Part shown: piece after piece, positions 1-12,207 of the stretch
Numbering within the stretch: position 1 is the first letter of the stretch
Layout of the letters: every line of letters starts with the position of its first letter
Assembly: GCA_025667525.1 (NCBI GenBank)
Contig: CM046878.1
Span: 387,561,307 to 387,625,306 of the forward strand
Length of the DNA stretch: 64,000 nt
Origin: Glebionis coronaria
Lineage: Eukaryota; Streptophyta; Magnoliopsida; Asterales; Asteraceae
Direction of reading: 5' to 3'
Translations under genes and position numbers: made by a program
The notes under the pieces: model-generated
Database searches by the model: none
What the model saw: only the letters and a program-made list of their open reading frames with translations
What the model was told of the DNA's origin: nothing

Positions 1-2
1 GT

Positions 3-610
3 CCAAAGCCCGCTCGTGATAAGAACCACACGGCATTCGTTAGTGGCGCTTGGAGCGATAGCGGTGAAGATGATGATGACAACCCCAAAGAGGAGAAATG
101 TCTTATCGCTCACACTTCTAAAGAGGTACATTCCGAAACCGAATATTATAGCAATGATAGTTCTACTTTAGATGATATTGAATTTGAAGGCAAATATGAT
201 AGCTTACACAAACTTAGTCTTAAATTCATAGAAAAGAATAAAACCTTAAAATCAACCAAAACTAAGCTTGAAAATGAGATCAATGAACTTAGGGAGAAAT
301 TGGCTAAACTTGAGAAAAACAAAGAGGTTGATTTAGGTTGCTTAAGTTGTGAGAAACTTACATTAGAGAATGAAGATCTCAAGAGCACCTCCATTAAATT
401 GGAAAAGTTCATGAAAGGTACTAGTGCTCTTGATGATATGTTAAACAAACAAGTTCATTCTAAGGAAAGACTTGGTCTAGGTTTTAACTCAAATGAAGCC
501 TCAACTAGTGAACCAAAACAAGTCCGGGTTTCACAAAAAACGCCCACTGGACGCGGTTCCAAATTGTATGGCGCGGTTCCTTATCACTATGGAACCGCCG
601 CCATAGATAA
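3..610 (+). pseudogene. SIRE gag, C-terminal part (broken by insertion)
   Basis: Open in one frame from base 3 to the insertion point, about 202 codons. It starts in an acidic stretch (SDSGEDDDDN) that usually follows the gag zinc knuckle in this lineage. A coiled coil rich in Lys, Glu and Leu follows at roughly 180-440, then the SALDDMLNKQ and LGLGF motifs typical of the SIRE gag tail. Capsid and zinc-knuckle parts would lie left of the window. The last 60 bases also carry the inverted GGTTCC/GGAACC motif cluster described separately, so DNA-level structure overlaps coding sequence. The remaining gag codons are at 37994-38495. Confidence 0.8.
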
Positions 611-3600
611 TGTGACAATCCATCAATTTATGGTTGATATTTTATTCTCAATATTTGTTTGAAAATATTATTTTAATGATACAATATGAACTCACTTATT
701 TTTGGGAAGAAATTTGGATTTACGTCTTGAAGTAGCATCGACTACGTCTAAACCGGAGGATTCCACGTTACGTGCTTACGTTTACATACACCGTCTTTGG
801 TGACAGTCCGACATTTCAGAAACTAAATTTATCAGTGAATATTATTTTGAGATTTTAAATTTGTGTTGGTTCATAAACTCACAAATTTACGAGAAGAGAT
901 TAGGACTTACGATTTTATTTTAACGTCCTTTACGACTAAACCGGAAACCCTAGGATTACGTATTTACGTTTTCGAACTCCGTTTTTGATGAGACAATTTT
1001 TATTGGATTCGTTTTGTGACGTTGATTCATAATTTATAAAAACGTTTTTCGTAAAACGACCCGAGGGCACGTAAATCGAGGAAACTAGAATCGAGGAGTA
1101 CCCGTAAATAAATGGGGATGAGACAAGTGGGACACTTGTCCCACCCCCATCAAAACCGGCCTTAAACTAGTTACACAAGACACTTATGTGTCAAGTGTAA
1201 GCTAAAGCTTACTACACATGTCCTTAGCTTACTTTGTAAGCTACAAACACATCAAAACCATCAACCTAAACCAATCATCTCATTTCCTACATGAAAACCA
1301 CCCAAATTTCCTCTCTACTCTCTCTTGAGCCGTCCCTATCTCACCCTAAAAACACCATTTTGATCAAAAATTTACCATGGAATCTTATGTTATTTACACA
1401 TAAGATGAAGCTCTTTTGAAACCCTATTGATTGGTGGTGCTTATAACATCCAAGGAGGAGTATTCATGGTGTCTTGGGGCTGATTTTCCACAAGGATTTA
1501 TGAAGATTGATGGTCATGAAGATGGTCTTGGTGCATCACAAGTTTCTCCATCAAAAATCCATGTTTTGATCAACCTACATCATCATGGTGGTATAAAGAT
1601 TGTCCTCCTTAATTTCTTATTATTTTGATTATGTAAACATGTATTTTATTTCCTATTGTATATGTATATGATGATTATATGATGATAAAAATGTTATGTG
1701 GGGATTTGGTGTTGATAAACATGATTAAAAAGGTGAAAAACCATAAGAAACAAGGTTAAAATCTTGGTTAAATTTGATGGCTGTATAAAACAGTAAAGAA
1801 CCATATGGTAAACTGATAAAATGATGAAGTAGAATGGATTTATAGTAAGCTATGAGTCTTGTACACATGTGAGAGTTGGCCATGCAATGGAATCATTGTA
1901 ATGAGTGAGATATGATCAAAACAAGTTTAGGGTATAAATCTGAGGTTACTGTTTTGGACGATTTTTAGAAAATATTTAGAAGATGATTCAACAGTAGCTA
2001 TAGAAGAGTTAAATGTAGCACATATCATTTAGTTTATGTGATAAAAATTTGAGCTTCTATCTCCATATAGAACTCAAGATATGGCAGTTTTGGTGAAAGT
2101 GAAGATAAAAATAAGATTTTTGGAAATTAAAGTATATTACTATTATATAAGCACTCAAAATTTAATAGTATAAAATGTAAAATAAAAACCCACTAACTTA
2201 TGGATTTTATTTATATAAGTATGTAAAAGGTTAAATAAGTGGACATTTTATAAAAATGGTAACTTGTTAAGTTTTATAAGTTATAAAACTATAAACTTGA
2301 TTTTTACGACTTTTTCGGCTATCGCCGTAAAATTAACGTTTTTGTTAAATAAAACTTAGATGGTTGGACCCGTCTAATGTAAACTTTATAAAACTTATAT
2401 ACTGATATATAAACATGTATAACAAGTAAAAACCGATAAAACCCGAACTATAGGACATACGGACGTTAACGGACTAAATTAACGTTATTGGACTAACAAT
2501 ATAACAAAAATGGACTAAAACACTTATAAACTTATTATTGGGCTTAACCCATTTGGGCCCAACTTGTAAAGTTTAAGTACTGATAATATAGGTATAAAAG
2601 GGATTAAAACAAGTTAAAGTACTTATAATAGGCCTATTGGACCTAAAACACGTAAATAGGTAAAACGAGAAAACTAGTATAAAAGTTATCGACACATAGC
2701 ACAAAAATGAGTAAATGAGAATATGTAAACCCACTTGATCATCATATATATATATAATCATCATAGTATACATAATTGGTATTTTTATAAAGTCATTGGT
2801 CAAACGTCTAAGACCGATTATTATTTGTCTAGGTTTCCGTGATTGAAGCGCGTACCGTACGTCCGAATTGCCGATTACCCGCCTTCCCACATCAACGTGA
2901 GTTCATAGCCTCGCACTCTTGTAAATGTTTTTATAAATGTTTTATAAACCCGCGAGGGAGATAACATGTTAGTTTTTATAAAATAGGACACCATTTGTCC
3001 CGATTGCTTGTTTATTGATTTGGACCCGAATGATTGAATGACCCGATTGTATGACCCGATAAATGATTAATGGACCCGATAGATGAAATAAAATGGATTA
3101 TTAAAGTTAGGTTATGTCACTAAAAGTCCCATTAGCATGAATTGTGAACTACCGGGAGTTGGTAGACGCTTATGCATTTAATAGTACTATTTGGGGACGA
3201 TCACCCCAGTTCGCGCCTTGACGGTTGATCCCCGTCGTGCCACATTGATTGGTAAGCGAATTTATGTATGAGAAGATTTCCATAGCGTGACCTTTGTGAC
3301 GACACGCTACTTTAGATGGGCAAAATTGGTATCGGGTTAGCTACCCGTTGTTGGTTTAGTAAGGTAACAATGTCATGCGGCTTATAATAATCCAAAACTA
3401 ACGAAATACTATTAGACGCTTCGAATTACGATGTATTGCCTGACTAGCAATACAGGGTCATACTATTGATATTATGTTCGTGTTTTGGTTTTCATAACCA
3501 TATTCATATAACGGATTTTATTTGAATTTATACGACGTCATAAGACGTATTGTATGATGTTTTTACGACATTGACTCGTATAATGATTTTTAAGGCAAAT

Positions 3601-4095
3601 GCCTATATTATGATTTTCGATAAGGATTTGTATAAAAATGACTTTGGCTATTTTATGGCCTATTACAAAGATTTGTATAAAATTATTTTTGGCTATTTTA
3701 CGGCCTATTACAATGATTTTACGAATTGATTTTTGGTACTAATTTTATACCAAAGTTATATTGATGGAATTTATTAAACTCTATGAATTCACTCGGCGTT
3801 ATCGCTGACCTTTTCTTTTAACATGTTTTATCTCAGGTACTTGAAGGTAATTCTCGGGAAGACGACAAGAATTCATGGCCCGCACTTAAACAATATTTTC
3901 CATTCAAATGTTTGTAAAACCTGTATTAAATATAATGGCTTGGGACCGATGTAACTTTGATATTTATGAATGGAAATGCTTTTATGATTAAACGACGCGA
4001 TTTTTATGCGTTGTCTATGATGTGAGTAATGTGCTATCCCGTAACACCAACGAGTCTTCCGCTGTATTGAGTTGTATAAATTTGGGGGTGTTACA
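611..4095 (+). repeat. Tekay-1 5' LTR (3,485 bp)
   Basis: The same sequence recurs at 17781-17892 plus 34614-37988. It begins TGTGACAATCC and ends GGGGGTGTTACA directly before the primer-binding site. Short ORFs inside (for example 1431-1628) recur in the other LTR and are not genes. Around 1180-1250 several copies of AGCTTAC and its complement cluster. A 52-bp tandem repeat lies near the right end. No other coding content is seen in these 3.5 kb. Confidence 0.92.
3617..3735 (+). repeat. 52-bp tandem repeat, about 2.3 copies, in Tekay-1 LTR
   Basis: Units run GATTTGTATAAAA followed by a TTTGGCTATTTTATGGCCTA-like segment, once full, once with base changes, then a partial copy. The same array is at about 37515-37635 in the 3' LTR. 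The translation of the latter gives a periodic peptide, which is a by-product of the repeat. Confidence 0.75.
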
Positions 4096-4098
4096 GTT

Positions 4099-4110
4099 TG
4101 GTACCAGAGC
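4099..4110 (+). other. Tekay-1 primer-binding site (initiator tRNA-Met type)
   Basis: TGGTACCAGAGC lies three bases after the LTR end. The initiator-Met primer-binding site of chromoviruses is usually TGGTATCAGAGC, so there is one mismatch (T to C). Confidence 0.8.
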
Positions 4111-5456
4111 TCTCGTTATAGAGAACGAAAGATTTTTAAAACTAAGGTTTTGAATAAAACATTTCAAAATCATTTAACTATAAACATTTTTCACAAAATG
4201 TCTAAAAATCTTTTGACTATAACGGTGCCGAAGAATTTCCGAGTTACCGACAAGGCCAGACTGAGAAGTGTTATTTTAATATATATATATATATATAACT
4301 TAGATTATATAAATATATACGTGATATAATTTGATTACATGATTGTTTGATGATTATTTTGATTTTTATACGAGGTATTTATACGACGTAGATTGTCACA
4401 AGTAACCCTAAATTCCCTAGTAAATTAATCGAAGCTATTCTCGTAGGAATTCTAGCTATCCTAGATCTAAACCGAGTTGTGGATATTTATGATCCCAACA
4501 ATGGTTGATATTCGTAGAAATGTAGATATTAGTTGATTGTGAAATTGAAAAAGGATTGGCGAGATTTAATCTGACATCGATGTCATGACGATCTTTTCTT
4601 ATAGAGTGGAGTTTGACAAAACGTTACCACCTAGAAAGATGTCATCTGATTCGTTGTCATCCAATTCTTAAATTGAAATCGAAAGGGTGAATGTTGCACT
4701 TGAGGCTGTTATTGGAACCATTACCCAAAAGCCTCATGCCACTAGTACCTTTCCGAGGAGTCTAATTGAATGTATGAGTCATCTCATAGTAGTGACTCAT
4801 TTGATAATTGATGTTGTAAGAGCTATAGGATTGGAAATTAAGTGTTGTTCATATCGAGCTTTTATTGCCTATTAAGGCCTAAGAATAAGATTGAAAGTAT
4901 TGGATAATGAGGTAGGATATCGAATTGAGTATAAAATTTGTTGAGACTTGAATAAAGTAAAATTTAACTTGTATGGAATATGAGATTGTTAAGAGGAAGT
5001 CATTAAGTTCTGTGATTGAATTATAAGGTTTTAGATGATTGTTAGATCGTGTTAAGTGTTGTTCCTAGGCCATTGTCCAATAATGAGGATGCCCAATGTC
5101 CAGGAAATAAATTGAAGAAATCTTCTTCTGAATTGGGACCAATGGATCTTCCGGGACATGTGGAACACCTAATGACTCTTGTAGATTAGTATTCATTGTG
5201 ATATCTTTTAAAAATAATCCCTAACTTAACTGAGACATCAGTTGGTAGGATGAGTTTTGTAAATTGTATGACATAGTGACAGGTAATGTGTTACGGTACA
5301 ATTTGACTTGTTTGTGATTAATGAAAAGACTACCTTTGTTTGCTAAATTTTACATGTGTCGATGTTATCTATCTTTTATTGCTTCATCCTAATGATCGCA
5401 TTAGTGATGTAACCATTGAACGAGTACTCATCTCGAATTGAGTTACGTTGTGAATC
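4111..5456 (+). pseudogene. Tekay-1 internal region, presumed gag remnant, unreadable
   Basis: This stretch follows the primer-binding site, where gag should be. I find no frame longer than about 85 codons and no convincing capsid or zinc-knuckle motif. It is A/T rich with stops in every frame. Position alone suggests decayed gag. The element N1 interrupts it at 5457. Confidence 0.45.
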
Positions 5457-5837
5457 TGTTAGCCTCAAAATATTGAGTCAAACAAGAATGTTCGGTCATA
5501 GGTTTCTATTGTAATATTTATTAGAACGTTGTAATAAGTAGTTATTTAGTCGTGGTTCACGGGCTTGGATTTAAACTAATTAAAATCCAAAAGACAAGCC
5601 CGACCCAATATATAGTCCATTAAAGCCCGCATGTGGGTGGACTATATATACTACCCTCCTAGCATGTTAGGAGGGTGGATGGTCATTTGTAACTTCTTTT
5701 CTTAATCTAATCTCACCAAGTTAATCATTTTCCTCTCTACTTTCTCTCACTACTTTCTCTCTCTAGGAATTCATCTCTTCTTCTTCTATTTTCTTTCTTT
5801 ATTCATTGCTTAATCATCACAAATATAAGGGACAACA
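5457..5837 (+). repeat. N1 5' LTR (381 bp)
   Basis: Starts TGTTAGCC and ends GGGACAACA. It is matched by 13186-13566 with a single A/G difference that I can see. It contains a TATA box and two inverted repeats at 5611-5676, followed by a pyrimidine-rich CT tract (about 5725-5800). Confidence 0.95.
5611..5676 (+). promoter_or_regulatory. N1 LTR promoter: TATA box within two stacked inverted repeats
   Basis: Inverted repeat 1 pairs TATAGTCCA (5611-5619) with TGGACTATA (5638-5646), and its right arm runs into the TATATATA box (5643-5650). Inverted repeat 2 pairs ACCCTCCTA (5653-5661) with TAGGAGGGT (5668-5676) around a GCATGT loop. The second hairpin would lie near the RNA 5' end if transcription starts about 25-30 bases after the TATA. 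The same arrangement with changed stem bases is in the N2 LTR. A second copy is in the N1 3' LTR near 13340-13405. Confidence 0.7.
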
Positions 5838-5839
5838 TT

Positions 5840-5852
5840 TGGTATCAATCGC
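5840..5852 (+). other. N1 primer-binding site
   Basis: TGGTATCA begins three bases after the 5' LTR, matching the first eight bases of the initiator-Met complement. The next bases (ATCGC) depart from the usual GAGC. Confidence 0.7.
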
Positions 5853-6073
5853 CATGGGGTAGTTTTGTGATTCGTTGTTGATTTTACTTGGTTCGTGTGA
5901 TTTTCTCTTATAATCATCTCGAATTCAAGATTCTTTTTGTGTTTCTATGCTCTAAATCTTGATACAAATCTTCTACATAGCTGTGGTAGGGATTTGGTCG
6001 CATTTGGTTGGTTAAAATCGCGAATTTCTTGTCGAAAAATTCAATTTTTTACCCCAAAATCTCGTAACTGTAC

Positions 6074-6424
6074 TAGTATTCCGATTGGTGTAATCGGAAA
6101 AGGGTTTTAATATTCCGATCAGCTTTTCCGATCAACATTCCGATTGGACTTCGAATCATTCCGATTGGACTAAAATATTCCGATTGGCATTCCGATCAGC
6201 TTTCCCGATCAACATTCCGATTGGACTTCAAATCATTCCGATTGGACTAAAATATTCCGATTGGCATTCCGATCAGCTTTCCGATCATCATTCCGATTGC
6301 ACATTCCGACAAGCTTATTCCGATTAGATCATTCCGACAAGGATTCCGATTAGTACATTCCGATGACATCATTTCGATTGTATTCCGATTAGGGGACATT
6401 CCGATAAGTGATTCCGATGATGTG
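6074..6424 (+). repeat. ATTCCGAT short-repeat field in the N1 leader
   Basis: About 20 copies of TTCCGA(T/C) occur, mostly as ATTCCGATTGG, ATTCCGATCAG or ATTCCGACAAG, in irregular spacing. A longer block of roughly 75 bp containing six of them is nearly duplicated (about 6110-6280). The field lies between the primer-binding site and the ORF. From 6424 to 6893 the leader has no ORF and is rich in AAATTTT runs, with a duplicated TCGGACTGAGGAA (near 6770 and 6790). Confidence 0.85.
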
Positions 6425-6893
6425 TTTTGCTAAATTTTGTTTGAGTATTTTTTAGACTTAGCCACCATCTAGACTAGTTTCGGAATATCGTTTCCACGAA
6501 GATCAAATTTATTTTGGCGATGCGAAAATTTATTTTTTCCTAGACCATTTCTAGGCCATTTAAGCTTCAATTTCAAATTTTGGCGATGCGAAAAATTTTT
6601 CGACCAAAAATTCAAATTTTCGGACCAAAATTCAAATTTTAGGCCATTTTTAGGTTTTATTTTTCGTTAAAAATTTCATTTTTCAAATTTTTTTCCCTAC
6701 TAGTTATTGGATATTTCTAACTCGTTTTCAAAATTTGGTTATTCAAAAATTTTCGGTTTACCGTTTTAGTCGGACTGAGGAATTTATTGTCGGACTGAGG
6801 AAAAATTTCAAATTTTTGAAATTTCAACAACACAATCACATCATATCTACTTAAGATCCAAAGTCACTTCATCCACAGAGAGAGACGATCATC

Positions 6894-9800
6894 ATGCCAA
6901 CGAGTAATGCGGTTACTGAAAGTTCAGACGTGAATGACCTAGAAATGGAACGACTACAACAACAGATATGTTTCTTAAGAAAAAATGCCATGGACGGTTT
7001 TAGAGTACTTCAAGATTCTTTTCAGAACCTTTCAAAAGTCTTGTTCGACTTACGTGAATCCACTGGCACATTCAGCAAAATATTCACTCATGCCATGGAT
7101 AAACTTCAAACACAACTTGTCAACGAAAGAATCATTGCTAGTGAATGCAAGATCACTTTCACTGATCTCAAGACATCACTTGAAACGATGTTTTCATCTG
7201 ACTTCATCAAGTCTTCGCTTACCAACGAGTGCTTCTAGCGATATCATGGAATGGATGCTTTATCATACAAAGATCGGATAACCCGCAACATCGACTTCAT
7301 TGTAACCTATGTGAATCACACAATACAGATGCAACAAACCATTGATGACAGAATTCATACCAGTTGTGGTATCGCATCAGATATTGAGAATATAAGCTGC
7401 AGATATGAGACTCCAACGCAGAGTTCAGGGAATGATGACAACATTTCTGGGAAAGACAACAGCAGCTCTGGCAAACAACACATCGACTCTGAGAATGTCA
7501 TCAGCAATACACCTTCCTATGATAATGGTCCTGTTTACGATTCTGAGCCATTGGAAGAGGTACTCAATGCAGAATTTAATGTGTTTGCCAATGCCAATAC
7601 GCATGAGCATTGTGATCAAACAACAAACCTTATTGACACATGTATGACGGAAAAGGTTGATAGCAATACCACACCCAATTCATCAGACATGTGCAATAAT
7701 GAGTTTGAGGATGACCAACATGCAAATGAGTATGATGATGAGGAGCGTGTCGCGCTTGCTAATTTAATTGCTAGTTTACAAAAAAGATGTCAATGAAACT
7801 AGAAAGAGTCAAAAGCAATTAAAGAAGGCAAACGCATCGCTCACTCAAAACTTTGAAGAATAAAAAGCCGCTCTAATTAAATCTAATGAGACCCTTGAAA
7901 GTAATAGGGCTGAGCTTCTTCAAAAGACCAAAGAACTTGATGGGTACAAGGGTAGTGCGTTAAAAAGTCAAAAGGACGATTTTGAAAACAAATATAATAC
8001 AACTCTTGAGTTATTAGCCAAAGAGAAGCGTCAATATAATGTTTTCTTAATGGATGAACGTCAAAAAACGTACCTTGCAAATACCAACGTTAACGAACTT
8101 GAACAAAAGCTCTCTATGACCACTACTGATTCTACTAAAATTCTTGAGGATAAGAAACAAGAGGTAGATGCGTTAAAACAAGACTTCAAAAGTAGATACG
8201 AGAAAGAAACTGAAAAAGTAACAAAATTAGAAGAACAAGTCGAGTTTTTGAAGAACGTTGTTTATAAAACGCATGATTCTATTCAAGCCGTAAGAATGCT
8301 AGCACCTCCATCGATGTTTAAGGGTCAAGCTAGCTTTGCAAGTCCTGAGTACCTTGCCAAAGCTCAAGCTGCGAACCCGTGTCTCTATCTTGATGAGACT
8401 GAAAGGACAGATCTTGATTGCATGCCTGTTAGTGCCAATAGTGAAGAGACTGCCCTTTGGGATGATGATAGTCAACCACTTGTCAATAAGGAGTTTGTGA
8501 AACCATATAATTATGCTTATGCGAATAGTCTTTATGGTCTTTTCAACAAACAAACTCAGAAAACTCGTGAGGAAGTGTTTCTAGAATGCAAACAAAAGAG
8601 AATTCAATGGAAGAAAGCATTTGCCCCTAAGAAATCTAATGTTTACAAATACATAAACTACCTCCCTCTAGATGAATCTAAAAGCAAGAGTAGGAAAACA
8701 TTAGGTATTCTTAAACACCACATAGATAATGTTAAATCTATTGTTGAAAGAGACTGGGCCAAACGTGAAAATTCTGAGTGGACACGTCCGATTCCTCAAG
8801 ATATTAACTTGCTTGTGAAAGAACTCTTAATTCCTAACACGGCGTTGATTAAAGAAACTGTTCTTCAACTTGAGGAGTTCATTCGGACTGAAATGTTTGA
8901 TGATTTAAAATACGTTGAATCTCTTGAGAAACACATTGACGATCTTCAAATGGAGAAGTCTGATTTTTCGGATGAATATGATTTACTCTTGCAAGAATGC
9001 GTTTCTAAAGATGTTATGTGTGCTTATTTTACATCTTGTGCTGATATTGATGAATATTCTGAAGTTGCATGCCAATATCTTGATAAGATCAAAGAATGTG
9101 AACGTCTTGAAATTGAGCTTTCGAAACGTAAAGAAAATGTTGACTTCAACACAAAACTGATTTCCTTCAAAAACATTGTCATTCACTTGAACTTGCTCTA
9201 CAAAAAGAAGTTGGTAGTTTTCCACATGATAATAAATTGCAAGAAAAACTTTCCCAAACATTTCGAGAAATGAATGAACAGAATTTGGAAATTAAAGGGT
9301 TGAAAGCTCAATTACAAGACCGAGACAGAGCAATAGCAGATTTGCAGAAACTCGTTGCTAAAATGGGTGGGAAAATCGTGGAACCTAGCATTAAGAAACC
9401 TGTTGTTCGACAACCCAATGCCTACAAGGATCCAAATCTGTCTATCTTAGGAAAACCGACTCCGTTCTCCAATTCTTCTCATATGAAGTCTAGGTTACCC
9501 CCTAAGACTGATGTGCAACCAAGTGTTCCAAAACCATCCATATCACCCTATGTTCCTCCATTTAGAAAGCACACCGTTGCTAAACCCAACCATGTGAATG
9601 CACCTAGCACTTCTAGGACTCCTCCAAAACGTGTGACATTCACGTCCACAAAGGAATCTATAGGTTCAAATGACCTCGTTCATACCCACAACCTAGAGGA
9701 TGCGAAACAAAAAGGGAAGATTCAGAAAGACAAACCAGTGTATGACAAACCTAGTTTACCAAATCCCGCTAGAGTTCTACACACTCCTAATGGTAGTCAA

Positions 9801-10475
9801 CCAAAACCTAGGATCCCTCTTCAGCAATCTAGGAATTGGAAACCATCCATGAATAGTCGTGTTTCAAACACTACGCCTGAACGATTTTGAAAACAAAGGA
9901 ATACAAGTACTTTCGTGAATCCAAATTTCCCTGTATGTCCCACTTGCAAAAAGGACATTCACAATGGAAATCATGACCATTGCATTTTGCAATACCTCTA
10001 TGAGGTCAAATCTCGTTCCTTTGAACAGAGATCGAATAGAGAATCCCATAAGACAACAAGGAGATACAAACCCGTCGTAAAGAAAAGCAACCACACCAAA
10101 TCTGAAACGTGGATTCAAAAAGGACATAGTTTCTCTCCAAAGAAGTCTTCCGCTGTGCAAGAGAAAGCTACTCCTAAATCTAGTCTTCAGTGGAAACCAA
10201 CGGGTCGAATCTTCACGGAAGTTGGTCTTAAGTGGATTCCAATAGAGAAGAGTGATGACACCTGCACCAGCACTAATGCTACTGTTCTACACACTAAAAA
10301 GGATTTTGTTACTCCTAATTCTAGTATTTGTGCAAACTCGTCTTCTGTGATTGCAGGTACAACAGCGGATTCTGAACCCACTTCTCCTTCTTCAAAGGGT
10401 TCCAATTCTGTATATTCGATATCACCTTCTTCTACTGTACAAAAGTCTATTTTGGATTATTTTCGAAAAACTTGA
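6894..10475 (+). pseudogene. N1 coiled-coil ORF with C-terminal Cys/His motif (broken)
   Basis: The only coding region of N1, originally about 1,190 codons. It starts with ATG at 6894. In-frame stops are TAG at 7236, TAA at 7861 and TGA at 9888. Frameshifts lie near 7785 and 9180. The order is an N-terminal helical part, an acidic Asn/Asp-rich part with GPVYDSEPLEE (about 7530), and a long Lys/Glu coiled coil (7800-8300). A central domain with PLDESKSKSRK follows (8300-9150), then a second coiled coil (9240-9370) and a basic Pro/Ser-rich tail. C-X2-C-X8-H-X2-C is at 9936-9983 and WKPTGRIFTEVG at about 10190. The N2 ORF shares the last parts. No capsid or enzyme domain is present. I infer an RNA-binding or structural accessory role, but the sequence does not prove it. 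Confidence 0.72.
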
Positions 10476-10705
10476 GAAAACAAAAAATATAATAAAACGT
10501 AAATATCCATAGAAAAACAAATTAAAAAATGGAAAAACTTTCAAAATACCAAAAATATTCCTCTCGACATGTCTTTCAGTATCGATAATATGGACGTACC
10601 TAGAAATGTCGCTCAATAACGACACGGGTGTGTACATAAAGCTCGAATGAAAGTTGTAAATATTTTTCAAAACATGTCATTCCAATGATTTACAATTACC
10701 TCAGA

Positions 10706-11108
10706 TTGTGACTCGTACTTCCAAGAAAGGAAAGTTGATCACGAATGATAACTTATCCTTAACAACGGGAAAATAAATTTTCTCGGTCATGAGCTCTCAT
10801 TAAAAACATTCAAAGTTTTTAAGCTCATGTAAACGACTTACAGTTAAATGTCAGACTGTAACTCGGACCTCAAATAAAGGAAAGTGTATCTTTAAAGATA
10901 CCATATCCTAACAAACGGGTTGAGCTAGTCACAAAACATTCAACGTTTTGAGCTCAACACAATGGCTTGTAATCACTTTCAGATTGCAACCCGGATCTAA
11001 ATTCACGGGGGAGTGTACGCTTTTGTACTCTTACCCTTAGCAAAAGAAGTTAAATCTTCTTACACTTGAGTGGATTCGTCAAGACATTCGAAGTATATGA
11101 ACTCAAGT
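10706..11108 (+). repeat. N1 hairpin-repeat array, three units
   Basis: Three degenerate units of about 130-140 bp. Hairpin B is present in all three: CATGAG/CTCATG (10788-10829), GTTGAG/CTCAAC (10919-10958), CTTGAG/CTCAAG (11065-11107). Each has a loop containing ACATTC. The stem bases change in pairs. Hairpin A is seen as a 20-base near-palindrome at 10766-10785 and as AAGAAG/CTTCTT near 11043-11060. Hairpin C is seen as GTATC/GATAC near 10886-10901. N2 carries a longer array of the same kind. Confidence 0.7.
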
Positions 11109-12207
11109 TTATGCTTTAGAAAAACCTTTTCGTCAAAAAGAATTGATTTTTCAAAAAGCGTTGAACACAATTTTTTCAAGAATTTCTCAATGATATTCAA
11201 AATCTTTCAAAAATTGTGTGTTCAACAACTCCTATCCTCAAAAGTTTAATGTGGATCAAATCCTCGAAATGACAAATCCATTGGATCAATTTTTGAGGGG
11301 GAGCGTTCCAAAATTCATGCTAAGTTTGACACATTTTTCTCCCGAAGATTTTCAAGACTATTTTTCAAAATATATTTTAATCAAATTTGGTATCTCTAAT
11401 ATCAAAATATTTTATATATTAAAGATAGGGGGAGAAAATGTGATTAAAATGTGATATATAAGACTCAAGCACTTTAACTCTTACCCACATGTGCGAAACA
11501 CTTTCGATTATCGATGCACATGTGAAGAGGGAGCTTTTCTGAAACGACAAAACTAGTAAGGTGTTAAACGTTTTTCAAACACTTTGTTAGAATTTAAAGT
11601 GGTTTTCATGGTTACGATCAAATACCCACAACATCTTTAATTCACGACGTTATTGGTGTCAAAAGGGTGGTTAGGTTTAAGTCCTATGATCCAACCAGAA
11701 CCAGAGGGATCTTCCCAGGGACAATCCAATAGATTATTAGAAGTCCTTAGGAAAGATGGAGTAGAATGTGAACGTAGCTGAATGCCGACTAAGTACTAAT
11801 GATAGCACTGGAACAATCACAACAAGGTGCTATTAATGATGTCTTGGTAAGCATTGAAGGGGTTGAAGAATGAAAAAGAAATGTAAGGATAAAGGGTCTA
11901 AAGAAAGAAGCCCTCCATACAACTTAGGCAGAAACCGGGTCAACTCATCATGAAGACAAACTCATCATGGACCCAGTGATGTGAAGCACAACCCTTTCCT
12001 AGCTACTCAGGCTTCTCTCAAAAGAAGTTTGTTTTATTGTCACGGAGATCAACACGACTTCTATTGACTTTCTCACTCCGAGATAGTTGATATTGAATAG
12101 GTGGCATCTGCTCCAGCCTCCGACCACTAAAAGTGCACAAATCGAGTCTAGAGCCAAGAGATCAATCAAATCTCTTTAGGACACACAGATGAAGATCAAG
12201 AGAGTCC
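11109..12207 (+). other. N1 noncoding region with polypurine-like motifs, conserved in N2
   Basis: No credible ORF. GAGGGGGAGC near 11296 and AGGGGGAGA near 11427 resemble polypurine tracts. From 11640 the sequence aligns by eye with 59290-59434 plus 62514-62990 of N2, including an identical 20-mer at 11770-11789 and 62511-62530. The conservation is in noncoding sequence. Confidence 0.65.

Noticed and set aside
1431..1628. 65-codon ORF with copy at 35322-35519
   Set aside because: Pair of Tekay-1 LTR positions; no domain and changes between copies are not codon-biased.
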